Below, piece after piece: positions 49,586 to 61,743 of a stretch of 64,000 nucleotides of DNA (position 1 is its first letter; the number at the start of each line of letters is the position of its first letter). Made by a program: the position numbers and the translations under genes. The stretch is from Ridgeia piscesae (lineage: Eukaryota; Annelida; Polychaeta; Sabellida; Siboglinidae), in the NCBI GenBank assembly GCA_025642075.2, contig JAODUO010000061.1, forward strand, positions 395,001-459,000. The letters run 5' to 3'. The notes under the pieces were generated by a model, which searched no databases, was not told the DNA's origin, and worked only from the letters and a program-made list of their open reading frames with translations.

Positions 49586-51920
49586 ATTGAAGCCGGTGGA
49601 GATTAAACACAAAGTGCCAGAAGACGAGGAACTGTCAGGTCATGTGACACTGGCGGAGAAGTCTCCATCAAAGAGAAGACCGGAGACGGAAACGGAATCG
49701 GTGGAGACAGAAACTGTGACGCGATCTCTCTCCAATGACTTCTACTCGTCACAGACAATCAAACAGACCCAGACGTTCGTCATTGTCGGTGTCATCGATC
49801 CTCGCAATGACGAGAACATCAGCATTTACAGCGCGATCGCCGAAGGGGTGATCAGTCGGGCACACGGGCTATACTGCAACCCCAACACAGGCGTCAGCAT
49901 GCCCATCCCCGAGGCGATGAACCGTGGCCTCATCAAAGTCGAATACACCGACACGTCGATCGAGATGGGCGAGTTAGTGACACAAGGGATCATCCGAGCG
50001 ACAACGAGTACAGAGGTCGTGTCGTACTTGGTGCATAAGGTTGTCGATCCAGTCACCGGGGATTTGATTAGTATAATCGAGGCGGTGAAGCGTGGCATCA
50101 TTGACTTGGCTCTTGGGCAGTATCACAACACCGTCACGGATGAGCGCTTGTCCATCCCTGATGCCATTGAACAGGGTTTACTGCAGGTGGAGATTGCTGA
50201 CCGACAACCAAGGGCGGACCTTGAAGATGAGACTGACGGTAGACCGGGTGCTGTTGTCACTGGGGTGATGAATCCAAAGACGGGTAAACATGTCAACCTC
50301 CCAGAAGCGATCAAACTCGGTATCGTTGATATGGAAAATGGCACATATCGCGATCCCATTACCGGGGAAACGATGCCCATTGCTACGGCCATCAGTCGTG
50401 GTTTCATCAAAGTCAGACCGGCCGATCCGGAGAAGGACAGAAATTCGATCCATGTCATCCCCGGTCACATGATCGGTGATATCGACATCGAGCCAATCCA
50501 GAGTGAGATAAGTAGCGCCATCTATGGGAAGCTGAAGGATAAACTCGATCTGCAGCAGAAAGGAATCTACGAGCAGGCGACGAGTGAGGAATTGACCATA
50601 GAGGAAGCCTTCGAAGGTGGGATTCTTGGATTTGATCCGCTGTGCATTGCAAATATTGAAGGTGAGAAGTATTCGCTGCCAGAAGCGTCAGTGCTAGGAC
50701 TCATTGAACCAACCACCATGGCGTCCCTCCTCGAGACTGTGGAGCCATACTGTCTGCAGAGGCTCATAGACACAAAGGAATTGAACCCAGTAACTGGGAA
50801 GTACCGCGACCCACGGCTACGACGACTGATGCCATTGGACGAAGCGATCGAGGCCGAGAGGGTTGACTCAGATCTGGTCTTCTTCACACACGCTCCGACC
50901 AACAGTGTCATGTCCTTGAGTTCTGCAATCAACAACCATCAGTGGAATCCGAAGACTGGGATGCTGACGGAAGCTGGGGAGGAGATGACCCTAGAACAGG
51001 CCATCAGTCTGGGGATTGTGGACCCAGAAATCGACAGTGCAAAGCTGGTCGCCCAGGCTGCATCGCTGAAGTTCCTGAAGACGTTCCTCGACACGGACGA
51101 AAAGCAGGTGTCACTGCCGTGGAAAGAGACGGCTGTGTCGCTTGACAATGCCATACTTTCCGGGGCTTTTGACATTGGAAGAACCAGTTTCGTCAATGCC
51201 ACTGATGGAAGGGTACTCTCTCTACCCGAAGCTGTGGACATGGGGCTCATTGAGCAAGACACGGCAAAGAACATCTACGAGGTGCTGAGCAGCTGTTCGC
51301 TGAGTGCCGTCATTGCAGATGGCTGCATCGACCCTAAGACTGGCAAGTATATTGATGAGGAAACCAATGCGAAGATGTCCATGTTGGAGGCGATTGAGCG
51401 TGGCAGCCTTGACCCGACCTGTGTGTTCCTCGTCGATAACGCGACACACAAAGTGAAGTCCCTTCAGGCATTCATCGACGACGGACAATTCAACCCGGCC
51501 TCTGGGAAGTTTGTTGACCCCGACACAAACGAGGAGGTGACAATCGCTCGTGCCATTGACCAGGGCATCATTGCGGCTGATTTCTGCACCGACGAGTTCA
51601 TTAGGGAGAAATGTACTCTGGCAGACTTGATCAACGGCGCCAAGTTGAACACGGCAAAGGCGCTCTTCGATGCACCAGATGGCCAAGAGATGTCGCTGAA
51701 GGAGTCGCTCGCCAATGGTTTCTTGACGCTCAACTCGGTGGTTCAGATGGACCCACTGACAGGTCATGTGACATTGGCAGGGGATGGAGATATCGTGAAG
51801 GCGCTTATCGACACCAAGAACAATCTCGACTGGGTTGGCGAGGTGGAAACATCGCTCACTCAACAGACAGCACCATCTAGCAGTCAAGAAGACATCCAAC
51901 TGCATCTGGCAAAGACCCAG
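49586..51920 (+). CDS. shot/MACF1: Spectraplakin large exon: about 18 plakin repeats
   Basis: A single 2335-nt exon (778 codons plus one base) that begins with the last base of a codon and ends in phase 0 (CCCAG/gtaagg). A charged leader (P-V-E-I-K-H-K-V-P-E-D-E-E-L) with an S-P-S-K-R-R-P-E-T-E-T-E-S tract precedes the repeats. Plakin repeats start near 49786 (G-V-I-D-P) and recur about every 35-45 codons with the pattern D-P-x-T-G-x-x-x-x-(I/L)-x-x-A-I-x-x-G-(I/L)-(I/V), clearly near 50038, 50259, 50338, 50779, 50944, 51187, 51320 and 51491. A linker at about 50440-50565 lacks the motif. In known plakins these repeats bind intermediate filaments or act as a regulatory insert; invertebrate spectraplakins carry them in some isoforms. 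CpG is higher here than in the flanking introns. The ATG at 49557 is intronic, not a start. Confidence 0.96.
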
Positions 51921-53740
51921 GTAAGGCTTGTGACATGTGTGAATTGAGATATTAATGGAAGGTTGTTGTCAAAATTTTTGTATCGGATTTGGTGTCAAAA
52001 TTAAATTTTATTAGTATTTATTAGTATTATTATATGCATATACTGGTAGTATAATATACTAACTACTAAAAGGTGTATATCAATTAACCATTTGTGTTGA
52101 AATGTGTTGCATTGTTATGAAGAAATTGTATGATGCGTATTTTGGCAGCCCTTGATCTACTTTCAAATACCTTTGTATTCAACCTTGGTTCCAGTTATTA
52201 AGTTGAACGAGTGATACACCGTCATGTCCCCACCTAGATACACTGTCATGTCCCCACCTAGATACACCGTCATGTCTCCACCTAGATACACCGTCATGTC
52301 TCCACCTAGATACACCTTCATGTCCCCACCTAGATACACAGTCATGTCCCCACCTAGATACACCGTCATGTCTCCACCTAGATACACCGTCATGTCTCCA
52401 CCTAGATACACCGTCATGTCCCCACCTAGATACACCATCATGTCCCCACCTAGATACACCGTCATGTCCCCACCTAGATACACCGTCATGTCTCCAGTCA
52501 TGTCCCCACCTAGATACACCGTCATGTCCCCACCTAGATACACCGTCATGTCTCCACCTAGATACACTGTCATGTCCCCACCTAGATACACCATCATGTC
52601 CCCACCTAGATACACCGTCATATCTCCACCTAGATACACCGTCATGTCTCCACCTAGATACACCTTCATGTCCCCACCTAGATACACCGTCATGTCCCCA
52701 CCTAGATACACCGTCATGTCCCCACCTAGATACACCGTCATGTCCCCACCTAGATACACCGTCATGTCCCCACCTAGATACACCGTCATGTGCCCACCTA
52801 GATACACCTTCGTGTCCCCATCTAGATACACCTTCGTGTCCCCACCTAGATACACCGTCATGTCTCCACCTAGATACACCGTCATGTCTACACCATCATG
52901 TCCCCACCTAGATACACCGTCATGTCCCCACCTGGATACACCATTATGTCCCCACCTAGATACACCGTCATGTCCCCACCTAGATACACCGTCATGTCTA
53001 CACCGTCATGTCCCCACATAGATACACCGTCATGTCCCCACCTAGATACACCGTCATGTCCCCACCTGGATACACCGTCATGTCCCCACCTAGATACACT
53101 GTCATGTCTACACCGTCATGTCCCCACATAGATACACCGTCATGTCCCCACCTAGATACACCGTCATGTCCCCACCTAGATACACCGTCATGTCTACACC
53201 GTCATGTCCCCACATAGATACACCGTCATGTCCCCACCTGGATACACCGTTATGTCCCCACCTGGATACACCGTCATGTCCCCACCTGGATACACCGTTA
53301 TGTCCCCACCTGGATACGCCGTCATGTCCCCACCTAGATACACCTTCATGTCCCCATCTAGATACACCTTCGTGTCCCCACCTAAATACACCATCATGTT
53401 TCCACCTAGATACACCGTCATGTCTCCACCTAGATACACCGTCATGTCCCCACCTAGATACACCTTCATGTCTCCACCTAGCCACAGTCTATCTTAGAAA
53501 TATCTGAGCTCACTGTTCTGGGATTTGAGTGATGTAGTTTTACAACTTTAGCCATCATATCTGTGACAGCACACTTCTATATATGCATAATTTAGAAGCA
53601 AAATGACACAAGAGAAGACATTTCAGAGTTATCATTTGTCTTGTCTCCTGGCCAGCGCCATGATAAATTAATTGTCTAATATACCGGGTAACTACAATGT
53701 CAGACCAGAGTTTGAGAAACCAGAACTGTGATGACTGTAG
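51921..53740 (+). other. 1.8-kb intron with 24-bp minisatellite
   Basis: Holds the 24-bp array. The 250 bp before it and 260 bp after it show no exon. The acceptor for the next exon is gatgactgtag. Confidence 0.8.
52213..53480 (+). repeat. 24-bp minisatellite, about 52 copies
   Basis: The unit is GTCATGTCCCCACCTAGATA plus CACC, eight codons long. Frequent variants are TCC/CCC, CTTCATG, CCTGGATAC and ACATAGATAC. A 14-bp short unit (GTCATGTCTACACC) recurs at 52881, 52991, 53101 and 53187, giving a 110-bp higher-order unit (four 24-mers plus 14). Long frames such as S-P-P-R-Y-T-V-M (+) and M-T-V-Y-L-G-G-D (-) come from the period; no suitable acceptor joins the + frame to the gene. Confidence 0.97.
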
Positions 53741-53908
53741 GACATCCAGGCCACTGTGGATGACCACAAGGCATCGGTCACTGGGACAGTGGAACACGCC
53801 CAGCAGCTTCTGGACAACAACCGGGAGGTGACCCGGGACACAGGCGAGGAGCAGCAGTACCAGAGGTTGCGCTTCAACACGTCAGACCTCAAAGTCAGAT
53901 TCGAGGGG
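53741..53908 (+). CDS. shot/MACF1: Spectraplakin exon: spectrin-rod repeat
   Basis: A 168-nt, phase 0/0 exon (56 residues): D-I-Q-A-T-V-D-D-H-K-A-S-V, then Q-Q-L-L-D-N-N-R-E-V-T, then Q-R-L-R-F-N-T-S-D-L-K-V-R-F-E. It has the heptad pattern of spectrin helices; N-x-x-x-L-x-x-R-(F/W) is the helix B-C pattern. It continues directly from the Q at the end of the plakin-repeat exon. The donor is gtacgt. Confidence 0.93.
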
Positions 53909-54444
53909 GTACGTCAATGATACTGGCAGTAATAGATCACATAGCATTGTCACAAACTGAGGCTAGTTGTTAATATAGGTTTGAAATCAAAGGTTGCGAA
54001 TTGACCCAGCAAACCTACATTAACCTTCTTTAGACGTTGTTGCTTTATCTTAAGATACAACTGTCTTCATTGTATTATTGTATGGTGGGTATATAATTAT
54101 TCTCCTTGTTGGCCTGTTGTTTCTACAATCTCTTCAGTTAGAACATGCTGTGTCCATGAGGTGTCTTATGTTCTGTTTGGGACATGACCTGTGGGACATT
54201 ACCTAGTACACTATAATCAGGACTTCCACACTTCCCAGAAGAAAAAGACTAATGCTATTTTCTAATCTGGTTTCAACTGAACCCCAATAGTATTTGGTTG
54301 AGTGTCCCTACAACCTCCTATAGTCTCATAGTCTAATCTACTTTGTGGTATCTCTACAGAGTTCATAATTTACTTGGTTGTATTTAGGTACTCTCTGCCG
54401 AGTTCATTTGTAACTTGTCATGTCTCTGCTCCTTACGGATGCAG
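53909..54444 (+). other. 0.5-kb intron
   Basis: No repeat or exon seen. The acceptor is cttacggatgcag. Confidence 0.7.
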
Positions 54445-54627
54445 GTGAACAATCAACTGGATGCACGGAAGACACTTCTAGATGGCATGATAGCTGGGCT
54501 GGACATGTACAAGGACAAACTGAACACCTTCAGCCTCTGGACCGATGATGCCCAAGCACAGATCAATAAGATGAAAAAGAAAGTTGCACTCAGTGATGAT
54601 CTTGACTCTGTGAAACAGCAACTCCAG
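54445..54627 (+). CDS. shot/MACF1: Spectraplakin exon: spectrin-rod repeat
   Basis: A 183-nt, phase 0/0 exon (61 residues). V-N-N-Q-L-D-A-R-K-T-L-L-D ends one repeat; Y-K-D-K-L-N-T-F-S-L-W-T-D-D-A-Q begins the next, with the hallmark tryptophan of spectrin helix A (F-x-x-W-x-x-x-A). It ends K-K-K-V-A-L-S-D-D-L-D-S-V-K-Q-Q-L-Q at gtaatc. In the family this rod separates the N-terminal actin-binding and plakin parts from the C-terminal microtubule-binding part. Confidence 0.95.
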
Positions 54628-55153
54628 GTAATCGTCTGATATCATTGGGTATTACTGTTGCTGCAAATGAACACTATGCATTGTGTAAACAAAAGATAGG
54701 TTGTGTTTTTCTTTCAGTAGTTTGCTGTTGTCGATGGGTGATATTGAAGAAATTAGAACGGTTGCTTGAGATAGGACGGTTAAATTATGCAGTGATAGTT
54801 TGTGCTTAGACAGATCTTTGCTGCAGCAAGTCATGACATGTGACATTCGTTCAGAATGTGTATAATAATGCATGATTGAAGAAAATATTTGTTTTAAACA
54901 GCTGGATGTGTTACTACTGTTTTTCGTTTCATAAAAGTGAACATATTGTATGGTACATGTAACATGAAATATCAAATATTCAGGTGTTTCAATAAAGTGT
55001 GTATACCATGTGTCAAATTAACTAATTCACTAGTAAGGCATAATTAGCATAAACTACATTTTCCATAACAAATACTCATTTAATCTCTGCAGGGAAATAG
55101 TATTTCTATACATATGAGAGTTGCAGTGTTAAAATGTGAAGTTTTTTTACCAG
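54628..55153 (+). other. 0.5-kb intron
   Basis: AT-rich, with no repeat or exon. The acceptor is agtttttttaccag. Confidence 0.7.
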
Positions 55154-55237
55154 GATTTCAACGAACATGCCATGGCCCAGGAGGATGCACTTCAGTCCAT
55201 TGCTAAAACTGGACACCAAGTGTTGGATGAGGCCCAG
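55154..55237 (+). CDS. shot/MACF1: Spectraplakin exon: spectrin-rod helix
   Basis: An 84-nt, phase 0/0 exon (28 residues): D-F-N-E-H-A-M-A-Q-E-D-A-L-Q, then A-K-T-G-H-Q-V-L-D-E-A-Q. It completes a spectrin repeat (helix B to C) after the 54445 exon. The pattern A-x-x-x-G-x-x-(V/L)-L-(D/x) is frequent in spectraplakin rods. The donor is gtgtgt (moderate). Unspliced, the + frame continues to a stop at 55337. Confidence 0.87.
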
Positions 55238-58200
55238 GTGTGTATGACCAGGTGTTGGGTTTGTCTCCAGTGTTACCATGCTTGTCTTCGCTGTGTTGTT
55301 GGAGTGTTGACTGTCAGACGTCCACATGACCTCACCTAGTGTTTCCTGTAGAGCTTAATACTATTATACTTGGTTTTTGTTTTGACCTAATCTATTTAGA
55401 TCACACAAAAACACAACTAGTGACGCTGCCATTAAGACCTAAATTTTGCTAACTTGAGAGCATTGTTTTTAAAGGAAATAATGTAAAGCAATATAATGAA
55501 CATTATGCAATCCTTATTGAAAGTTGGTAATACCTCAGGGGTCCACAATGCTGTACACACTGTGGTGTCGTAAGAGAATACTCACTTGTAGATCTGGCAA
55601 GACATGTATGTCAGTCAGGGTCCCCTGTAGACAGTCATGCTTCATTGTCAGAGAATGTTGTGACTTATTTTTCTGAATTGACTTAAATGCCTAAGAAATA
55701 ATGACCTCTTATTTGCCTTTGGGGTTGTACCTGTTTTGAATTGGTGTGTCAACCATTGTTTATTAACAACACAGTGTGTGTAAAATTATCCCATAAACTT
55801 TGAGTAGATAATTACATCTATCCATTAATTAAAGGGAATTTCAGTTAACTACTTTGTTCATTTTTTGTTGTTGTAAATTATGCCCATTTAAAAAAATTAT
55901 CTGAGCTTAGCGTATTGGCCAAAATGTCTCCTCCACATAAAATGGCCTATTGTTGACAAGTTGGTGTTGCTACGTAGTACCAGTTGAGGTGTGTGCATGT
56001 GTATGTATGTGTGTGTGTGTATTTAGACTGACATGAACATTCTTACAGGTTGAAATTCATGTTTTGATTATGAATTACATTGGATTGTATATTTGCTCCG
56101 ATATTTTCCCAACAATCCAAAATACCTCTGAATCAATATGCTGCACTTGACAACTCCACAAAACTGCACTCTCTAATTCCCATGCCAAATAGCAAGAACG
56201 GCAATAAAACAAAGCAGTTGCACCACGTACCGACCATTTTATTCAAAGCGTTCCACTGCATCGGCCGCTTCAGCACACAACAAGAATAACTGCCAATTTC
56301 TGAGATGTATAAATACATTCTTTATGCCAAAATGGAGATACCTATAATTACATATAAATAATTGCCTACTCTAGCTTCAACAGACACCCATTGTACATGG
56401 TCAACTGTGGTAGAACCCTCTTGTGATACCCACAGGAGAAACCACACAAGATACAGCCCATGTATGGCTGCATACCAACATCTGTTTTTGTGAATGGCAT
56501 TTTCTTAGTTGGCTCTTGTTATACGACCTTGGAGTTACGTCAGTCTGAAGCAATTTGAGAATACGACACGATGTTGTATGGGTAGCTATATAATTATACT
56601 TACCGGCAAAACATTTATGGCATCAAAGAAGCTTGTGTATTGTTTGTACTGAAATGTACAAGTATATGGCACACTTTTGCATGACATTTAGATGTGTATA
56701 ACAGTGTGGTTCTTCTGCAATGGGACAGTAGAATTGTTATTACCAGTATGCTTGTTACCATGGTAAAGGTATATGATTCCTGCTCTGTTAAATAACACCT
56801 TATTATAAACAATATATAAGGTGCATAATTGAAATGTAAAATGTTAACCGTCACTGTACTGATTTCACTCAGTTCAGTCAGGTCTTATTCACGTAATGCA
56901 TTTGACAGTTTCTTCTTCCCATGTGTTGCACAGCACAAATAATAAAATGAAAGTTTTAAGTCTGCTTTATTTTAAATTAGCAAAATGTAGTAAAATTATT
57001 AGAAATAAATATATTCAAAATTAACATTATTATAAGGAAAATTAATTGTTTGGAAAAGACAAAGGTTTGCTTTGATCTCAATCAGTTTATTCTTTCCCCA
57101 TAATGGCATTCAGAACAGCAGGAGAACAGTTTCGATGTTGTTGTGGCAGATTCACTAGACTGGCCTGTTTTGCCTTGATATCTATGAACTACTTGCAAGG
57201 CAGCTATTCTGCACACACCAGAGGTAGCTGTCCTATGGTACAAGATTGTGTTATCAAGATGTGTATCATGATTGCGTGCGGTCAGGCATGTCATGTCCTC
57301 AGGGTGGTTCCGCTCTAGTTCACACGAGGCCATGGAGTGGGGCATTAGTCACTGGCCGTGATACTCAAGAAGTTGTGGAATGCAGTATATTGTGCATCAA
57401 ATTTCATTCATTGCCTATGCATATATTTATTTATTAAAAAGGTAATAATCAATTTTATCATCTCTGTAAAATGTGCTGTTTACTTTCTTTGGTAATGTTT
57501 GTTATTGTTTATGCATTAAGTTTAAAATAATACAGCTAATGGGTACAATGTAAAATATTGTTTGTTGATCCTGACAGTTGACAGGTGGTTGTGGTTAGCA
57601 TTCTTGCCATGTTCAAGTCCATGTCAGATGAACCCTTGTGATAGGCATCTTCGTAGTTCACTCAAGTTATAATGGCATCTACGTGACCTAGATTCAGCTT
57701 GAGATTACAGTGTTGTTCATTGTGGCTAATGCTCTCTATTTAGTCCAACTTTTCAGTGTGAATTTCTAAATGATTGGTGCACAATGCAGGTTATAGAAAG
57801 GTGGCCAGTACTCGTGTTTTAAATCATGTGTGGATTAATAACAGAAAAGACAAATACTGCAGACTATCTCTAATAAGATATTCAAGGGGATGTAAAATAT
57901 TTACAACCACATGACAACAAGAGTGGAACAAGAACGGCCTGCTGCAATAATTAGTGCACAAAGAGGGTAAGCAGATTGATTGTTCTTAAAATATATGCCA
58001 CACAGCTTATGTTGTGTGTGCTGCTGCTGTTGAAATGGGCCTACTTACTTAAGGTATTAAACATTGTCTGGGCTGGAAGTCGTTTCACCTATTCTGCAGT
58101 GTCATTCATCTGATCAAAGATGTCTTGTCGACTCATTCATAAGTGTATCAGCATACATTTGCCAGACAGTCTCAGAGACTAGTAAGATGAGATCTACGCT

Positions 58201-61200
58201 ACTGTGAGAAGACGGTGTTTGTAGTTTTCTTAGTCAAAGCAGCATCCCACGTTCCACCACAATCTCGCACGCAGCAGAGCATCTGTTTGAGAAGAGTAGT
58301 TCCAGTCATCTCTGACAAAATGCATGTGGCATGCCATTCAGTTCGTGGCAGATACGGCTAACATTTTGGGGAAGAAGAAGGGAGCCTTGAGACGGCTGGG
58401 CGGAGCTGTAATTGCCGACCACTGTTCTTGGCCAATGGAAGAAAACCTACCCAGCTTGAAGACAACAGTTGAAGTATAAACAACTCTACTTCAAACAAAG
58501 TCACGTTTCATTACACGTGTTGTTTGAGTAGTGCAACCGCCAGACTACACATGCATAAGAAGTTGGCTGTCTTTTTCATGGGCAATATGGGTGAACGTAA
58601 ATGATCACTTGGATTACCAACTCAACTTATAACCGAGTTTCCAAATGTATATCTCCGACCAGCTGTGTACGTCTGACAGTGCCATAACTGAAAAACATAA
58701 AACCTCACAATACGGCTATGTCATTCTACGAAGCGCCATGACTTAGATGACCACAAGGCCAAAGCCAATGGCTGCGGGCGTTGTTTGCGTGTCGATAGAA
58801 TCGGACAAGTTCGCAACAACCGCTGGAGTTGTACTGTTGCCGTCAAAACTTGTCATGCTTCATGCTCTGTGACAGACTGACGTTTGGCCGTATGTGCTGT
58901 GTGTGTTGTGTTACCACCAACCGGCGGCGGCAGGGTCTGTACATGTATACATGCATCTTCCGTCTTCTCTCGGGCAAGACTGGCTGGCACATGTGGGCGA
59001 CATATTCCTGGCGTGGTGGCCTTTCTCGGTGATTGCATGCATGATTACGGCAAACGTACTTCGCGAATTTGAAAAAGGCAGCGGGATTTAATATTGTGCC
59101 TTGTTTCATTGCAATCAAAATCCATTCATCAATATTTTGGTAAGTGCAAATTAGTGACTACAATGCGTCACTTATAGGAGTTATGCTTTCATATTCTTCC
59201 GTTATCTGTGGTTTTGCCGCAGCCGCAGGCCTGTGGAAAACATTTACCTTTACGATTAATACCGGAAATGCACAACCGATGTCGAAATTAACCGAACAGC
59301 TGTTCGGTCGAACGATGTCCACGTCCTCGGATTCCGTGCGCGCTGAAAATCATCCAAAACAATATAACATATCTGGCTACAGTATTCTGTAAGTAAAATC
59401 AGATAAACAGCAGGTGTTTCACCGATCCCAGAGTGCAGGAAATCTCGTTGTTTGCCCGCACTTTTTCATAGTGAACGTCGCAAAACATCGCCAGATAACC
59501 CGAAGCCCACCCGGACAAGCTTCGGCGTTACAGGGTGTCCTCAGATCGCGGTTGTCGTCTGCTCGCTGGTGACGCGCGCTATCGACGCTATCGATGCCCG
59601 CGGCCGACTCCACCTCGGCATCAATCACTCCGGCATTGACCCGCGTCGGCCCCGTACCGGGTCGCTTCTCAGTCCTCTATTCATGTCTGTCAGTCGCGCG
59701 GCACTTGGAATGTCGCGGATATCCACTGCCGCTAGCTTCAACGGGAACGGTCAGCGAGACATCGTAGGGAAACGTTGCGAGTTAGCCGCGCGTAACTGGA
59801 GTTTCTGGTAGGTGGTTAGTTGGTGGTTATGCGTTTTCATGCACGGACGGAGCGGGTGGTGGGTGTTCGTGAGTTCGTAACTCAGCAGGTCTCGTGAGTG
59901 AGTGAGTGAGTGAGTAAGTCACACGAAACGGCCGGGTGTCCTCACTGGGCGAGTGTTATGACGTGCGTGCAGTCATATCTGCCGTTTTTATGCCGGTGAA
60001 TTGTCTGTTGGCTACTAAAATCGTTACGTTCTCTGACACAACAAGTTGTGACATCAGTTACCGTGCATTGGTCTGATGTAATTTGAATCGATTGATGGCA
60101 AGTTTTAAGATCTAAGGACTGAGGTAGGCACTCGTCACGGTTGATTGCACAGCTCTTTGAAGCTACTTAAATCTTGTTGCATTCAGAAGCCACGCACGTA
60201 CAGTGCTGGTGCCACATTGACAGCACAGCATGGGGTACTGGCAATAAACAGCAGAGCAATAATAGGATGTCACATATTCCACCTTATGGCAGTTTAGTCT
60301 TGAAATCTTGCTGTTTACAGATTGCTATGCTTAGCGGATTCACAACCAAGCAGGAGTTGTTTATGTAATGACCCAATATCTGGTGCTTATCATATTATGC
60401 AGGTGTTTTTCGAAGCCAGAAAGATTAGATTGATTATGATTTTCTTAATTTTATCAGGCAGGTTTACGTGGACTTACAAGCTAGCTCAGTTGTAGTCTTT
60501 TCACACAGAGATGCTGCTGTACGGTTGTTTACGATACATATTATGTTTGTTTTATTGTGTCTTGTTTATTCTTGATAAATTGTTACGTGTGCTGTTGGCA
60601 TACTTTTAGCAATCTGTAATGATAACATTTACAAATATTTAGGCCTTTAAAAAATCTTGAATCGACACTGAAAAGAAGTCATGTAAACAAACTCCATTCA
60701 TTGAGGCATATCCTCAAGCAGAGCACTTAGCACAGTTGACTGTATATATAGCAGAATGGAACACGTTTTTCCCTGGAAAACATGGGTACATTGGGATGAC
60801 TGAATTTGCTGTTTCAAAACAGAAATATGGTAGCCCCAAACTTGGATCCCCTACACTGACAAACAGTCCAACTCCAAGACTCTGACCAACTACTACCCCT
60901 CTTATTGCCAAACATAAAATGTCATAACAATAAATATGTTTTGCTTGACATAGCACCGCGTCCAGTATTATTTGTTGTTCTTCACAACATATTGAAATAT
61001 ATGCGGGACTTTCGACAGTGCCTTCAACAGTGCTAAACTAATTCACTGTAGGTCATCACAAATTATTATGTTGTAGGTTATTGTCCCATGACAGCAGTTC
61101 CATGAAAATCACATATAGTAGCGAGTGTCCCTATTGACTGCCAGCCAGCTCTCTTCTTTGCCAGAATAAAGATATCACACCATTGACATGGTTTATATTC

Positions 61201-61226
61201 AATCGTTTGATGATGTCTTCTGACAG
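55238..61226 (+). other. 6-kb intron with internal CpG-rich segment
   Basis: 55.2-58.2 kb is AT-rich with no exon. 58.2-60.05 kb is CpG-rich (densest at 58.7-59.1 and 59.45-59.9), with donor-like gtaagt at 59389, gtaggt at 59809 and gtgagt at 59893. From 60.1 kb it is CpG-poor again. Open frames there (for example 59452-59811) do not join the next exon in frame. Confidence 0.7.
58230..60050 (+). promoter_or_regulatory. Intragenic CpG-rich segment, candidate internal promoter
   Basis: CG dinucleotides are as common here as in 1-10 kb and stand out against the CpG-poor intron on both sides. Candidate donors lie at 59389, 59809 and 59893. The family is known for alternative internal promoters. 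Frames opening at the ATGs in this region do not splice in phase to 61227, so any transcript would have a non-coding leader and start in a downstream exon. No TATA box or other decisive element seen. It could instead be an unmethylated enhancer or just an old CpG-rich insertion. Confidence 0.35.
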
Positions 61227-61358
61227 AAATTCAAGAAGGAGAAGAGGGCATTTAGCAGGAACATCCAGGGCAAGAACGAGGTGTCATCAGAGGAGGACGA
61301 AGTCGATGACAGTTCACTGATAGAGGGAGAGATAAAGGAGGCTGACAACAAACTCAAG
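61227..61358 (+). CDS. shot/MACF1: Spectraplakin exon: basic-acidic cassette in the rod
   Basis: A 132-nt, phase 0/0 exon (44 residues) with acceptor tcttctgacag and donor gtgagt. It starts with a basic run (K-F-K-K-E-K-R-A-F-S-R-N), then V-S-S-E-E-D-E-V-D-D-S-S, then returns to helix (E-I-K-E-A-D-N-K-L-K). The acidic serine stretch fits casein kinase 2 type sites. Because it is symmetric in phase, skipping it would join 55237 to 61744 without a frame change, so it may be an optional linker. I do not recognise a named domain in it. Confidence 0.85.
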
Positions 61359-61743
61359 GTGAGTCCCATTAGGGATGTTGTTGGAATTGTAAAGTTTTTA
61401 TTCTTTTAGCATTTGTTAAAATTCCTCTACAAATATATGTTTTGGGACATGACATTTTAAATTTCAGAATGGCTATTGGCATCAGTTTGATCTGACATGT
61501 CTCATAAGATGTGCTAAGTTAATTTTGCTTTTTGTTCTGCACTGTTTGGTAATATGGAATATTATCATTGCACAATGGTTCTCAATACCACATTACCACT
61601 TCAGTACATCCTCTTGTTAAACTGGATATGCGGTATTAGGTTCCTCAAGAACAACTATAACTTTTCCTTGATAAGTCTGTTGCAACAGTAGCAGCACAGC
61701 AGCATATCTCATCTCTGCCACTCACGTGTCTTCTCACCCCCAG
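61359..61743 (+). other. 0.4-kb intron
   Basis: No repeat or exon. The acceptor is tctcacccccag. The in-frame ATG at 61726 is intronic. Confidence 0.75.

Noticed and set aside
52163..53507. Frames S-P-P-R-Y-T-V-M (+) and M-T-V-Y-L-G-G-D (-)
   Set aside because: 24-bp period artefact. The nearest upstream acceptor-like site (ttggttccag) leads to an in-frame TGA, so it does not join the gene.
59452..59811. 119-codon frame in the CpG-rich intron segment
   Set aside because: Its possible donor at 59809 joins 61227 out of frame and creates an immediate stop; opposite-strand frames are equally open.
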